Positions 37,639-46,471 of a DNA stretch of 64,000 nt are shown in pieces. The DNA comes from Ferroplasma acidiphilum (GTDB lineage Archaea > Thermoplasmatota > Thermoplasmata > Thermoplasmatales > Thermoplasmataceae), in assembly GCF_002078355.1 (NCBI RefSeq), contig NZ_CP015363.1:744001-808000 (forward strand), in the 5' to 3' direction. A program made the position numbers and the translations under genes. Position 1 is the first letter of the stretch; every line of letters starts with the position of its first letter. Below the pieces are notes generated by a model. The model did not search any database. It was not told the origin of the DNA and saw nothing but the letters and a program-made list of their open reading frames with translations.

Positions 37639-38021
37639 TTGCTTTCTACCTCCTCTATTATTATTCCTGCATTAGCTATGGCTTCATTTGCTTCATCGAG
37701 TGTATAATAATCTTCAGGCACACCTTCTGTCCAGGCATCTGTGTATCGGGTTGGTATATAATACTTATCTAGAACCTTGGCAATATTAACTAAATTCTTA
37801 TCAAACCCTGCTTTATTTAATAATAAGGATACTGAATGTCCAAATGAATCGCTTCCCGTACCTCTTATGTACGCTTTAACTGCATATTCAGTAGCCTGCT
37901 GTGCTTTAAAACATGCCCAGTTATAAAATTCCGCTGACTTATCATTTTCTGCAGACTTCAAAGTATATTTTGCATTAGACATCCATCTCGCATATTCGTC
38001 TTCGTCTAGATAAGTGACCAT
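37614..38021 (-). CDS. HEPN domain protein (partner of MNT)
   Basis: 135 residues of the PF05168-like HEPN group. WACFKAQQATEYAVKAYIRG, GHSVSLLL and the YIPTRYTDAW block are characteristic. The R-x4-6-H ribonuclease motif of toxic HEPN RNases is not seen: the nearest R...H pair is R-x8-H (RGTGSDSFGH). Toxin activity is therefore uncertain, as for many members of this subgroup. It is the first gene of a two-gene operon with the MNT. An imperfect palindrome upstream is a candidate autoregulatory site. Confidence 0.85.
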   Translation of the reverse strand: MVTYLDEDEYARWMSNAKYTLKSAENDKSAEFYNWACFKAQQATEYAVKAYIRGTGSDSFGHSVSLLLNKAGFDKNLVNIAKVLDKYYIPTRYTDAWTEGVPEDYYTLDEANEAIANAGIIIEEVESKWKSLKKE

Positions 38022-38038
38022 CTCAATTAACTTAATAT

Positions 38039-38059
38039 GATATTATTATTAATATTATC
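38039..38059. promoter_or_regulatory. imperfect palindrome upstream of the HEPN/MNT operon
   Basis: The 21-base sequence GATATTATTATTAATATTATC, allowing three mismatched pairs including its centre, reads the same on both strands. It sits 18 bases before the HEPN start, over or just upstream of the TATA-like region. Toxin-antitoxin operons are often autorepressed at such sites. A+T richness makes chance palindromes more likely here. Confidence 0.4.
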
Positions 38060-38149
38060 TCTATGTTCAGGCTTTTTACCTGTCTCATGGTTGTACAAAA
38101 TATCAATAATTTGGGAACATAAAGGATTATTTTATTTCATATTTCTCCT

Positions 38150-38285
38150 GAAGGGGATACCAATATTGTTTTATGGTGTACAGAACTTATGGATTTGAAA
38201 AAATTATCAGAACTAATCTAGAAGGCCAAAACACTCACTGTAGCAGGAGGCCTGTGTTTAGTTGTAAGGGTTTCACCGCCATTTT
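38150..38285 (+). pseudogene. possible decayed TnpB 3' end (IS605-type scar)
   Basis: The frame reads TELMDLKKLSELI-stop-KAKTLTVAGGLC, which resembles the C-terminal TPV..TELMEYF...SLVxExGS region of the archaeal TnpB branch. It is followed by AAGGGTTTCACCGCC, similar to the GGTAGTTCACCGC at the other scar. An in-frame stop shows decay. The end overlaps the last bases of the HAD gene. The evidence is weak, resting on a short match. Nothing else is seen in this 250-base gap. Confidence 0.25.
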
Positions 38286-38896
38286 AGCGTTTCAATTATT
38301 TTTATAATATCACCTATTTCGGATATTTCATAATCCTTGTGTTCTGCTCGTTTTTGAGTCCCATGTGAAACCAGAACCGCTACGCATCCCAGCAATTTAG
38401 CAGGGACAAGGTCATTGTCAATATCCCCCACAACTATTGTTCTTTCCGGTGTGCCATCCATAATTTTGATAGCCTTCTTATATGGCTCAGGGTCTGGTTT
38501 GCCTTTTTCCACATCATCCATGGTTACTATAGCTTCTGCATGGACATTGATTTTTTCAATCATATCCCTTCTGGATGAGGTAACTATTGCAATTTTAAAT
38601 CCCATATTTCTAAGCTGTGAGAATGTACCTTCCACATCCGGATAAAATTTAACATCCGGCAGCATTTTTTCGAAATACATCTCTTCCCTTTTTTCTATTG
38701 CAGGGTCGCGTGCGTTCATTTTTTTAATCAGCATGGAGCCAGGATAGCCTATCATCAGGCGAATTACTTCAGGGTCCGTATCTATTCCGTAATCTTTAAA
38801 CGCCAGCTGCCATGCCTTTATCCTGTATATTATTGAATTCCATATTGTACCATCGAGATCGAATATTATGGATTTATTAGCAGAAACTGTAGCCAT
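38273..38896 (-). CDS. HAD-superfamily hydrolase (phosphoglycolate phosphatase-like)
   Basis: 207 residues. The HAD motifs are present: nucleophile D13 and D15 in IFDLDGTIWNS, the Ser/Thr motif IVTSSRRD, a Lys in VEKGKPDPEPY and the acidic pair in VVGDIDNDLVPA. A cap of the small helical type lies between motifs I and II, as in phosphoglycolate and beta-phosphoglucomutase-like phosphatases. The substrate is unknown. It is a single gene, convergent with nothing and separated from the MFS upstream. Confidence 0.85.
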   Translation of the reverse strand: MATVSANKSIIFDLDGTIWNSIIYRIKAWQLAFKDYGIDTDPEVIRLMIGYPGSMLIKKMNARDPAIEKREEMYFEKMLPDVKFYPDVEGTFSQLRNMGFKIAIVTSSRRDMIEKINVHAEAIVTMDDVEKGKPDPEPYKKAIKIMDGTPERTIVVGDIDNDLVPAKLLGCVAVLVSHGTQKRAEHKDYEISEIGDIIKIIETLKWR

Positions 38897-39015
38897 AGAT
38901 GTGTAATGTAAAAAGGTTAATTAAATTTACAGAAATATAAATTATGTGGCTATAACTCAATATAAAATTTAATAAAATAACTAAACTATTTTAGAAATTA
39001 AAAAAGTTAAAAAAC

Positions 39016-40488
39016 TTACTCCTCAGAAGGAGTAACGGTGCTTTTTTTCACAACTTCCATCCTCCTTCCAAGAACCTCCTTTGACAGGAGTACTACAAAT
39101 GCAGAAATCACGAATGTGAAGGCACCTATCATGAATGCATATTTGAATGCAGTCGCATCAGGGAAGGAAAATATCACATTTCCAGTAGCAGAATGTACAA
39201 CGTCAACTGCAGTATACAGTGAAAGTACTGTTCCTGCTATGGGAGCCCCTATACTGCTTCCTATGTATCTGAATGTGCTGTTCATAGATGTGGCAAGCCC
39301 CATATCCCTTGCTTCTACCGATAATACAAGGAGGTTGATAATTGAAGCATTCATTATTGCCATTCCTGACCCTATTATGGCTTCATCGGCAAGTGTCATA
39401 ACAAGCCCCGGGGATGCTGAGAGCATGAAAAATCCTATTGCTGAAACAATTGATCCTGCTATTGCCAGCGGTTTTATTCCAGTCCTGGAAATAAGTTTTC
39501 CGGTTACAATGGAAAATACTATCATTCCTGCAGCAAATGCCACCATTGAAATTCCTGTTTCCAGTATAGAAAAGCCAAATCCGTATGGTTCCGGTGTTTC
39601 AAAGCGGTATGACAATGCCTGCATTGACAGATACATTCCTATTCCTGATATCGTAAGTGAAATATTTGCAATAAGCACATTCCTCTTTGATAGTAATTTC
39701 ATATCGAATATGGCTTCTCCACCATGGTGGTAATAATGCCTTTCGTATATAAACATAGGAATAAGCAGTACAATACCTGTTATGGCCATGCCCAGGAATA
39801 GTAATGAATGCCATCCCCATGATGAACCTTCTGACATTGCCAGGACTATTAATGCCAGTGGCACACCGAGTGCTATAGCTCCTACATAGTCTACCTTAAC
39901 ATCAGGCCTTCTGTATCTGGATTCCTTAACTTTCCACAGTGTGAGTATAGCCAGGGCTACTATAAATGGTATAGCAGTATGGTATGTCATTCTCCATCCA
40001 TAATAATTGGATATGAATGACCCCAGTGGAAGGCTAACAGCAAATCCAACACCGAACATACCACTAATAAGGGCCTGAGCTCTTGGAACCATTTTTCTTG
40101 GAAACTCTTCCCTTACCATAGCCATTCCAAGTGGCATTATAGTAAGTCCTACGCCCTGGACTGCCCTGGATATCACCATAAATGTAAAATTGGGAGAAAA
40201 TCCTGTTACGGATACAGCTCCGGCATAAATCAACATTACTATTGACATCATTTTCTTTTTCCCATAGAGATCTGCAAGTTTTCCAACGATAGGGCTTAGA
40301 GCCACACCGGTTAACAGATATGTGGAAAGTACCAGGCTCACCTGGTCAACTGTAATATGAAAACCCTCTGCTATGGATGGAAGTGATGGAGTCAACATTC
40401 CCTCAACATACATAACAGCAACGATTATCATAGCGAACAATGCCAGTACGAATCTGGCATATTTTTTATCATATGTTTGTTCTTCCAT
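39016..40488 (-). CDS. MFS multidrug-type transporter (14-helix, DHA2-like)
   Basis: About 490 residues and 14 predicted helices with the A-motif GKLADLYGKKKMM and the antiporter-like GFAVSLPLGSFISNYYGWR. It is clearly paralogous to the transporter at 21246 along its length. The start is taken at the ATG at 40488, with a weak GAAGGGT site eight bases before it, rather than the TTG at 40503. A drug, metal-chelate or metabolite export role is typical; the substrate is unknown. Confidence 0.86.
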   Translation of the reverse strand: MEEQTYDKKYARFVLALFAMIIVAVMYVEGMLTPSLPSIAEGFHITVDQVSLVLSTYLLTGVALSPIVGKLADLYGKKKMMSIVMLIYAGAVSVTGFSPNFTFMVISRAVQGVGLTIMPLGMAMVREEFPRKMVPRAQALISGMFGVGFAVSLPLGSFISNYYGWRMTYHTAIPFIVALAILTLWKVKESRYRRPDVKVDYVGAIALGVPLALIVLAMSEGSSWGWHSLLFLGMAITGIVLLIPMFIYERHYYHHGGEAIFDMKLLSKRNVLIANISLTISGIGMYLSMQALSYRFETPEPYGFGFSILETGISMVAFAAGMIVFSIVTGKLISRTGIKPLAIAGSIVSAIGFFMLSASPGLVMTLADEAIIGSGMAIMNASIINLLVLSVEARDMGLATSMNSTFRYIGSSIGAPIAGTVLSLYTAVDVVHSATGNVIFSFPDATAFKYAFMIGAFTFVISAFVVLLSKEVLGRRMEVVKKSTVTPSEE

Positions 40489-40647
40489 TTTATTACCCTT
40501 CAATACATTGTTCTATATCCCATTTAGTTGCTATAGGACAATACTTATAGTTAATGATAATAGAGTATTTAATAGTTACTAAAACAAACAGTTTATCTAT
40601 AAAGTATATTTATGGCTTTAAAATTATCAGTGTAATAAAAAAAGGAG

Positions 40648-41613
40648 CTAATAACCCAGTAATTTCAATCTTTTTTTGTACGTAACACCATATTTTTCTG
40701 CTGTAAGGATGGCTTCCTTCATGCTAACATAATCTGCCATATTCTTTCCCGCTATATCAAATGCGGTTCCATGATCAACAGATGTTCTCAGAAATGGAAG
40801 GCCGATATTCATGCTTACAGTGTGGGCAAAATCATAGGTTTTTGCAGCTATATGGCCCTGGTCATGGTACAGTGAGAGAACTGCATCATATTTCCCCTTT
40901 GATGCCAGGTAAAAAACAGAGTCAGCTGGAACCGGCCCTATGACTTTCATAGTTTCCCTCGCCTTTTCAATTGCAGGAATAATCTCATTCTTTTCTTCCA
41001 TGCCAAACATGCCTCCTTCACCAGAATGTGGATTAAGTGCAGCAACAGCAATGTCAGGTTCCATGAAGCCGAGAAGTTTAAGGCTTTTTTCAGTGTCAAT
41101 TATAGCATTGTACACATTTTCATACTTTACAAATTTAACTGCATCCATTAAGGACATATGTTTTGAAAGAAAGGTTATCCTCAATTTTTTTACTTCAAAT
41201 AAAGTTGTGGTGAATTTTGAATTTGTCAATGCCTTGAGCATGGTTGTATGGTCTATGTATGGCGATCCGGCTTTTATTATAGCCTCTTTGTTTATGGGGG
41301 CAGTTGAGATGACATCAACCTTTCCAGCTAATGCAAACTGCACAGCTGTTTCTATGCTTTTATACGCAATTTTCCCGGCATTTGCAGTTACCTTGCCAGT
41401 TTCAACCGGTTCACCTGTTCCTGTATTTATAAAATTAAGATTTTTCTGGTTTTCCATATGCAGGCTGCAGTAATCAAGTGTTTTATTGTAATTGTCCATG
41501 TCACCGAATAAAGTTATTTTGAATTTCCTGTTCTTTATTGCGTTAATTGATTTTGCAACAATTTCCGGGCCTATTCCAGCAGGGTCGCCCAGTGTAATCC
41601 CTATATTAACCAT
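40648..41613 (-). CDS. PdxA-family dehydrogenase (probable PdxA2, 4-phospho-sugar-acid dehydrogenase)
   Basis: 321 residues, the usual PdxA length. Characteristic pieces are GITLGDPAGIGPEI at the N terminus, YIDHTTML, NPHSGEGGMFGMEE and the metal-binding block YHDQGHIAAKTYDF...SVDHGTAFDIAG. Classical PdxA makes vitamin B6 by a route that archaea do not use. Its place directly after two frames of a DUF1537 kinase instead fits PdxA2, which oxidises and decarboxylates 4-phospho-D-threonate or -erythronate. Last gene of a three-frame operon, 12 bases after the kinase C-domain. The exact substrate is inferred. Confidence 0.85.
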   Translation of the reverse strand: MVNIGITLGDPAGIGPEIVAKSINAIKNRKFKITLFGDMDNYNKTLDYCSLHMENQKNLNFINTGTGEPVETGKVTANAGKIAYKSIETAVQFALAGKVDVISTAPINKEAIIKAGSPYIDHTTMLKALTNSKFTTTLFEVKKLRITFLSKHMSLMDAVKFVKYENVYNAIIDTEKSLKLLGFMEPDIAVAALNPHSGEGGMFGMEEKNEIIPAIEKARETMKVIGPVPADSVFYLASKGKYDAVLSLYHDQGHIAAKTYDFAHTVSMNIGLPFLRTSVDHGTAFDIAGKNMADYVSMKEAILTAEKYGVTYKKRLKLLGY

Positions 41614-41625
41614 GGCATGTTATTT

Positions 41626-42039
41626 TTACATTGTATTTATAGATAGATGTTGAATCAATTTTATATAGATATCATCGTCGCCCAGGCTGCCTCCTTTGAT
41701 CACATATCTCTTCCCATCAAGCATACCGCCATGCACAGTTCCTGTGGAGATAAGTGGCAATATCTGTTCTTCACTTTCAAGGTAGTTAAAACCGGAAGTA
41801 TTCAGTACACAAAATGCTGTTTCTCCACCGCTCATAATTAATGCATTGCATTCCATGAGCAATGATATGAAGCCCATATCCTTTACAGTTGAAAAATCTG
41901 TTTCCTGGAGATAAAATAATTTAATTTCCGGGCAATTTTTAATATTCAAGCTATCTGAGCGCAAAGTACGTTTCAGATACTCCACCTGCTTTTCTGTTAT
42001 GACGGTGAGACTGCCTATAATAATTCCTATTTTATCCAT
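41626..42039 (-). CDS. four-carbon acid sugar kinase, C-terminal (nucleotide-binding) domain
   Basis: 137 residues matching the C-terminal nucleotide-binding domain of DUF1537 kinases (DtnK/OtnK type). The domain starts with GIIIGSLTVITEKQVEYL, carries the SGGETAFCVL motif and ends with VIKGGSLGDDDIYIKLI, the usual KSGGFGxxD block. Its ATG follows the TAA of the N-domain frame without a gap and in the same reading frame. It should act together with the N-domain protein. Confidence 0.75.
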   Translation of the reverse strand: MDKIGIIIGSLTVITEKQVEYLKRTLRSDSLNIKNCPEIKLFYLQETDFSTVKDMGFISLLMECNALIMSGGETAFCVLNTSGFNYLESEEQILPLISTGTVHGGMLDGKRYVIKGGSLGDDDIYIKLIQHLSINTM

Positions 42040-42564
42040 TTACTTCATCTCCAGATAATATTTAATCAGCACACCAGGATCTACAGGCATTAAATTTTCG
42101 TCCACGCATTTTTTAGCCAGTTTTTCAATATCTCCATAGGATTGCGAATCCGCAATTTTAACATAGGGGCTTAAGTTGTCAGGTAGCATTTTAATTATAT
42201 TTATGCTTCCATTTCTGTTTATACTGGAACCATTGAAGGTATACATGCCGTATTCAGGAATTGTATCTGTGAGGAGTATATTTCCGTATTCTGCAATAAA
42301 TGCCACAAAATCCAGTGTGCTACCCCTGAACAGGCTATCAATTCGTGCCAGAATGCGTGCACCAGGAAATGTGTGTTTAACCATATCCAGTCTTGGCCGC
42401 GGATCTTCTAAATTCCTGGTCTCCAGATCAATGGAAACAATTTCTGAATCCGGTTTGCCGTGGTCATGTAATCTGTTATATGGCACCACAGGAATATGGG
42501 GGGCGATTAAGGATGCCATACCAGCCGCGCCGCTCAGGTCATCAGAAATAATTATAGTAAGCAT
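42040..42564 (-). CDS. four-carbon acid sugar kinase, N-terminal (substrate-binding) domain
   Basis: 174 residues matching the substrate-binding N domain of DUF1537 kinases: IIISDDLSGAAG at the start (usually ADDLTGA) and RIDSLFRGSTLDF in the middle (usually K.DSTLRG). Full-length family members, around 420 residues, join this to the nucleotide-binding domain; here a single in-frame TAA separates them, and the total is only about 311. Either a natural split enzyme or a recent nonsense change with re-initiation. Both halves keep their motifs, which favours function. Confidence 0.75.
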   Translation of the reverse strand: MLTIIISDDLSGAAGMASLIAPHIPVVPYNRLHDHGKPDSEIVSIDLETRNLEDPRPRLDMVKHTFPGARILARIDSLFRGSTLDFVAFIAEYGNILLTDTIPEYGMYTFNGSSINRNGSINIIKMLPDNLSPYVKIADSQSYGDIEKLAKKCVDENLMPVDPGVLIKYYLEMK

Positions 42565-42713
42565 CCGGAAATAATACCGGAAAGATATAAGTATTTTTAG
42601 AAATATATAGAGTATAAAACCCGGAGGATTATAATAGTTTAAAAGAAAATTATGTATAATTATTGATTACTACCATAGAGTAATTATATATATACCGGTA
42701 TAATTAATCATTG

Positions 42714-43664
42714 ATGGATAGAAAAGATGTCAATTTAAAGATGGATATGAAGATGAAACTTGTCATATCCGGTAATGCAGATATTTTTCGATGGTCAAAG
42801 TTGCATAACATAACTATGAGCATTTTTATAAAAGAGGATTCACAGAATAGTGGAGATTATTATTTCGAGGCATTTATAGCAAAAGACCAGGAAATTGCTG
42901 GATTCAAGGAGCTTATAGACGCATATGGCGCTATAGAATCAGAACATTTCTTTCTTGTCGTACGCCCACTGGTAAACCAAAAAATATTAAATTTCATCAA
43001 GGAGTTATGGACTGTACCATCTATTTCCTTCAGTGAAACTAAAGTTGAGAATGGAAAACTAATCCTGCGCATAATATTCCACAGCAATTACAAAAAAGAT
43101 TTATCCCTGATACTGAATAGATACCTTGTAATTCCATATTTTATTGATGACATCATACTAACTAAAAATGAAGGATTCACATATTTGCTCGAAAAAAAGA
43201 ATAAAAGAGTGCCACTATCCATAATTCAGTATTCACTCCCCCTTTCTATCCATGATGGAGATGATATCTCAAGAATACTTGAAGAAAATAATGGAATAGC
43301 AGAGGTTGTGGAAAGCCCATATGATAGGGACAATTTTAAGTTACACCTGTTTTTGGAAAATCCTGTAGAAGAAAATGACAAAATCCGTGTTATATCACGC
43401 GAAGATAAAATTTATGAGGCATATTCCACAAATAAGTTACTCAGTACAATAAGGAATAAGGCAAATGAAAGGGGAATATTCAGGAATCAGCTATTTATTA
43501 AGATAAAGGATGGAAGAATTTATTCAAGTTCCTCCGTTAATACATATAGAGCGATGGAATATTTAAAATTAACATTTGCTTCCTCTATGGGCCTGTATGG
43601 GAAAAATTTTATCAGATTAGAAAACTGTACCGATTTTGACCCCTCTCTGCATGACTCCCTATAA
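42714..43664 (+). CDS. lineage-specific protein, paralogue of 44056
   Basis: 316 residues from the ATG at 42714; a TTG three bases earlier is less likely, and a TATA-like TATATATATACC lies about 25 bases upstream. I do not recognise a family. No membrane segment, signal peptide or metal-binding cluster is seen. It aligns with the protein at 44056 over most of its length: EHFFLVVRPL/EHYFLVREKM, VISREDKIYEA/VISERDHIYET and NTYRAMEYLK/PTYRAKDYFK. The conserved C-terminal block suggests a shared soluble domain. Function unknown. Confidence 0.7.
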   Translation: MDRKDVNLKMDMKMKLVISGNADIFRWSKLHNITMSIFIKEDSQNSGDYYFEAFIAKDQEIAGFKELIDAYGAIESEHFFLVVRPLVNQKILNFIKELWTVPSISFSETKVENGKLILRIIFHSNYKKDLSLILNRYLVIPYFIDDIILTKNEGFTYLLEKKNKRVPLSIIQYSLPLSIHDGDDISRILEENNGIAEVVESPYDRDNFKLHLFLENPVEENDKIRVISREDKIYEAYSTNKLLSTIRNKANERGIFRNQLFIKIKDGRIYSSSSVNTYRAMEYLKLTFASSMGLYGKNFIRLENCTDFDPSLHDSL

Positions 43665-44055
43665 ATATAGCCGTAATAATTTTATACTTAATTGATTTGA
43701 ATTAGTTTTATTTAATAAATAACTGGATTTCCCGCCAGAATATTCCGGTAAATACTATAACATTGTAAAATTTGCCCCCTATGGATTTTAGCCCCATAAT
43801 ACTTTAAACGTGCAATAATTACCATTATCATTATTTATCCAATCTCCTGTTTATTATAAGCCTGATTAAACTGAATTTCAACCTGCTGTTTCTAGACCCT
43901 TCTCCACTTTCCTATTGAAAAGTTAAATATTGCCACTATTGCATATTTTATAAAATAAACAACCAGGTATGGCAAATCCCGGCAATTTGAAATTTCATAA
44001 TCGTCCGGGAAAGATGATAAGAATATTTTTATATACATATATATTATAAAGATAA
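43665..44055. other. 391-base intergenic region, nothing recognised
   Basis: A+T-rich DNA between two paralogous genes. Apart from a TATA-like TTTTTATATA near 44024 that serves the next gene, I see no RNA gene, repeat or convincing open frame. A 62-codon minus-strand frame here has the look of chance. Confidence 0.4.
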
Positions 44056-44994
44056 ATGAAACTCTCCCGTATTGATACAAAACTTAACAAATATTTCGAA
44101 ATTGCACTTAACTTTAAATCAAATCACCTTGCATTAAGCCAGGCAACAGGATATGATGGGGCTGGTGCCCTTGTCAGGGACGGCGATGATTTATTTTTTG
44201 ATTTTTTTATACTTAAATCAGAAGATATCGGGAGGCTAAAGCCTTTATTTCAATTAGCCGAGGTAAATGAAAGGGAACACTACTTCCTGGTAAGGGAAAA
44301 AATGACAGACCCTGCACTGGTGGAATTTTTCACTGACCTTGACAACATAAATGGGCTTGTAATTTCCTATGCCGGGATAGAATCCGGAAATATGATAATA
44401 AAAGGCTTTATGCATGAGAATTCTGAAATGGATTTTTCCAACCTGATTTATAAATATAACTATACAGAGTTTAATATTGTACAAATAACATTAAAGCCAT
44501 CACCTGGTTTTTACTACTTCATGAAAAATACAGACACAGCTCTTCAAAGCATAATTGTAAGCCTTCCAGTTGCCGAATTTTCACAATACAGGGTAATTAA
44601 AATTTTAAAAGAAACAAATGCTACCGTGCAGTTTGTGGATAATAATCCGATCCATGGCTCTTTCAGGGCCATCATCTATTCAGATAGAGATTTAAGCAGT
44701 GTTGAGAACATGACTGTAATATCAGAAAGAGACCACATATATGAGACAAAGACAAACGATAGCATACTGCTTTTGCTTGCATCTAAAGCTATGAGTAATA
44801 ATCTTACATTAAATTTTATGTTTCTGTATGTGTATGGTGACAGACTAGTTATTAATTTTATTCTGCCGACCTACAGGGCAAAAGATTACTTTAAGCAGAT
44901 AATAGATACTGAAATTGATTTAAATAATTTTGAATGGCTTACCCTGGAATCCTATGGCCCGGTAAATGATGGAAATATGGAATCAGACCCGTAA
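44056..44994 (+). CDS. lineage-specific protein, paralogue of 42714
   Basis: 312 residues, soluble, no recognised domain. It shares with its neighbour a segment EREHYFLVREK near residue 75, a central beta-rich part and the C-terminal VISERDHIYET...PTYRAKDYFKQ block, so the two arose by tandem duplication and have diverged widely. Each has its own promoter. The proteins may be regulators or accessory factors peculiar to Thermoplasmatales, but nothing in the sequence identifies the activity. Confidence 0.7.
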   Translation: MKLSRIDTKLNKYFEIALNFKSNHLALSQATGYDGAGALVRDGDDLFFDFFILKSEDIGRLKPLFQLAEVNEREHYFLVREKMTDPALVEFFTDLDNINGLVISYAGIESGNMIIKGFMHENSEMDFSNLIYKYNYTEFNIVQITLKPSPGFYYFMKNTDTALQSIIVSLPVAEFSQYRVIKILKETNATVQFVDNNPIHGSFRAIIYSDRDLSSVENMTVISERDHIYETKTNDSILLLLASKAMSNNLTLNFMFLYVYGDRLVINFILPTYRAKDYFKQIIDTEIDLNNFEWLTLESYGPVNDGNMESDP

Positions 44995-45125
44995 CTATTT
45001 TTCTATATTAACAAAATTTCTTATTATCAATGTTTTACTGGCTGATACATCCATTACACTGTATAAAAATAATGGTTTAAAACATTATATTTTAATATGG
45101 AATTCGTTTATCCCTACTAATTAAT

Positions 45126-46421
45126 ATGGATTCTCAACATAAAAGTTTACCTCACAGAAACTGGAGCCGGATTGACACATGGGCATTTATCTCATTTGCC
45201 ATGGGAATGTTCATAGAATCATATATATTCGGAATGTCTTCTATAGCCACTACCTGGGTTAAAATTCCAGACAGCTATAAGGCATTGCTATTATCATGGT
45301 CTCCCTTATGGCTGATAATAGGCATAGGAATAGCAGGCCCTGTATCCGACCGCATTGGGAGGAAACAGGTTTTCTATATTACAATGAGTTTGTACGCTAT
45401 CGGCGCAATAGGGATAACATTCAGTTACACATTTTACCTTATATTAATTTTCCTTGGAATTTTGCTCTTTGCCTCAGGAGGGGAAATGAATACAATTATG
45501 GCGTTATCGCAGGAAATTATGCCCAGGCAGCACAGGAGTTCAACTATGCTGCTGGAATTAAATTTTATTCCACTTGGCGGGCTGGTTCTTGCTGCAGTTG
45601 CATTTTCAAGTTTATACAGTTCTATTTATTTCCAGAGGCTTATGGTAGCCCTGACAATAATTATAGTCCTGGTTGTCCTTGTTGCTTCCCGCCGTTATTT
45701 GCCGGAGAGTTTTCTATGGCTCGCAAGCAAAGGGAAAAAAGAACAGGCAATAGCTGATGCAAAGAAATATTATGGCGAAGCAGGCTATCTGGAAAGGACA
45801 GACAACACAAAGGATCTCTCGGATAGCAGAGATCTGAATAAAACCAGCCACTTCTGGCTTAAGTTCTTTGCCACATTGACAACAGCATTTGCAGGAACCA
45901 CGGGATTCGGGCTTATAGCCTATGAACTGGGGCCTATAATCTTTCCAAACCTTACAGATCTGATACTTCTGGTTTCCAGTGTAGCAGCCTTCGCAATGGG
46001 TTTAATAGGATTTTTCGGCGAAAAAATCAGCAGGAAATCAATGCTGCTATGGGGAAATCTGGGTGCACTTGCTTTTACTATTATAACGTATGAACTTATA
46101 GGCACCTGGTCTAAATATATTATACTGTTCTGGGCTCTCGTCGTTATATTGAATGCCTTTGTACAGTTAGGTTACCTGGCTGAGGATACATTAAAATCTG
46201 AAGTATGGGCTACAAAATCCAGAGGGAGCCTTACTGCGCTTGTAAGATTTCTTGGCATAGGCCTATATATCCCTACAATTTATATTACCTATACATACAA
46301 TATATACCAGTATATGCTTTTCAACATTCTTGTATGGGTTATAGGTTCTGCAGGTGCTGTTGCATGGTATATTCTGGGCAAAGAAACAGGCAAGGGAATA
46401 CCTATTGAACTAGCAGACTGA
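45126..46421 (+). CDS. MFS transporter (sugar/organic acid porter type)
   Basis: 431 residues with about 12 helices. The loop after helix 2 is GPVSDRIGRKQVFY, and RRYLPESFLWLASKGKKEQAI follows helix 6, the PESPRWL-type motif of the sugar porter and AAHS groups. It is a relative of the riboswitch-controlled MFS at 14798. It starts its own transcript (TATA-like TATATTTTAATATGG region upstream) and precedes the racemase by 26 bases, so the two may share a message. The substrate is unknown. Confidence 0.85.
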   Translation: MDSQHKSLPHRNWSRIDTWAFISFAMGMFIESYIFGMSSIATTWVKIPDSYKALLLSWSPLWLIIGIGIAGPVSDRIGRKQVFYITMSLYAIGAIGITFSYTFYLILIFLGILLFASGGEMNTIMALSQEIMPRQHRSSTMLLELNFIPLGGLVLAAVAFSSLYSSIYFQRLMVALTIIIVLVVLVASRRYLPESFLWLASKGKKEQAIADAKKYYGEAGYLERTDNTKDLSDSRDLNKTSHFWLKFFATLTTAFAGTTGFGLIAYELGPIIFPNLTDLILLVSSVAAFAMGLIGFFGEKISRKSMLLWGNLGALAFTIITYELIGTWSKYIILFWALVVILNAFVQLGYLAEDTLKSEVWATKSRGSLTALVRFLGIGLYIPTIYITYTYNIYQYMLFNILVWVIGSAGAVAWYILGKETGKGIPIELAD

Positions 46422-46471
46422 ATGCCATGGAATAATTTAAATGATATTTGCTATTTCTAATATTGAGATTC

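Noticed and set aside
43892-44080. A 62-codon minus-strand frame between the two paralogues.
   Set aside because: It runs over the promoter and start of the next gene, is made of A+T-driven I, Y, F and S codons, and has no ribosome site or recognisable pattern.
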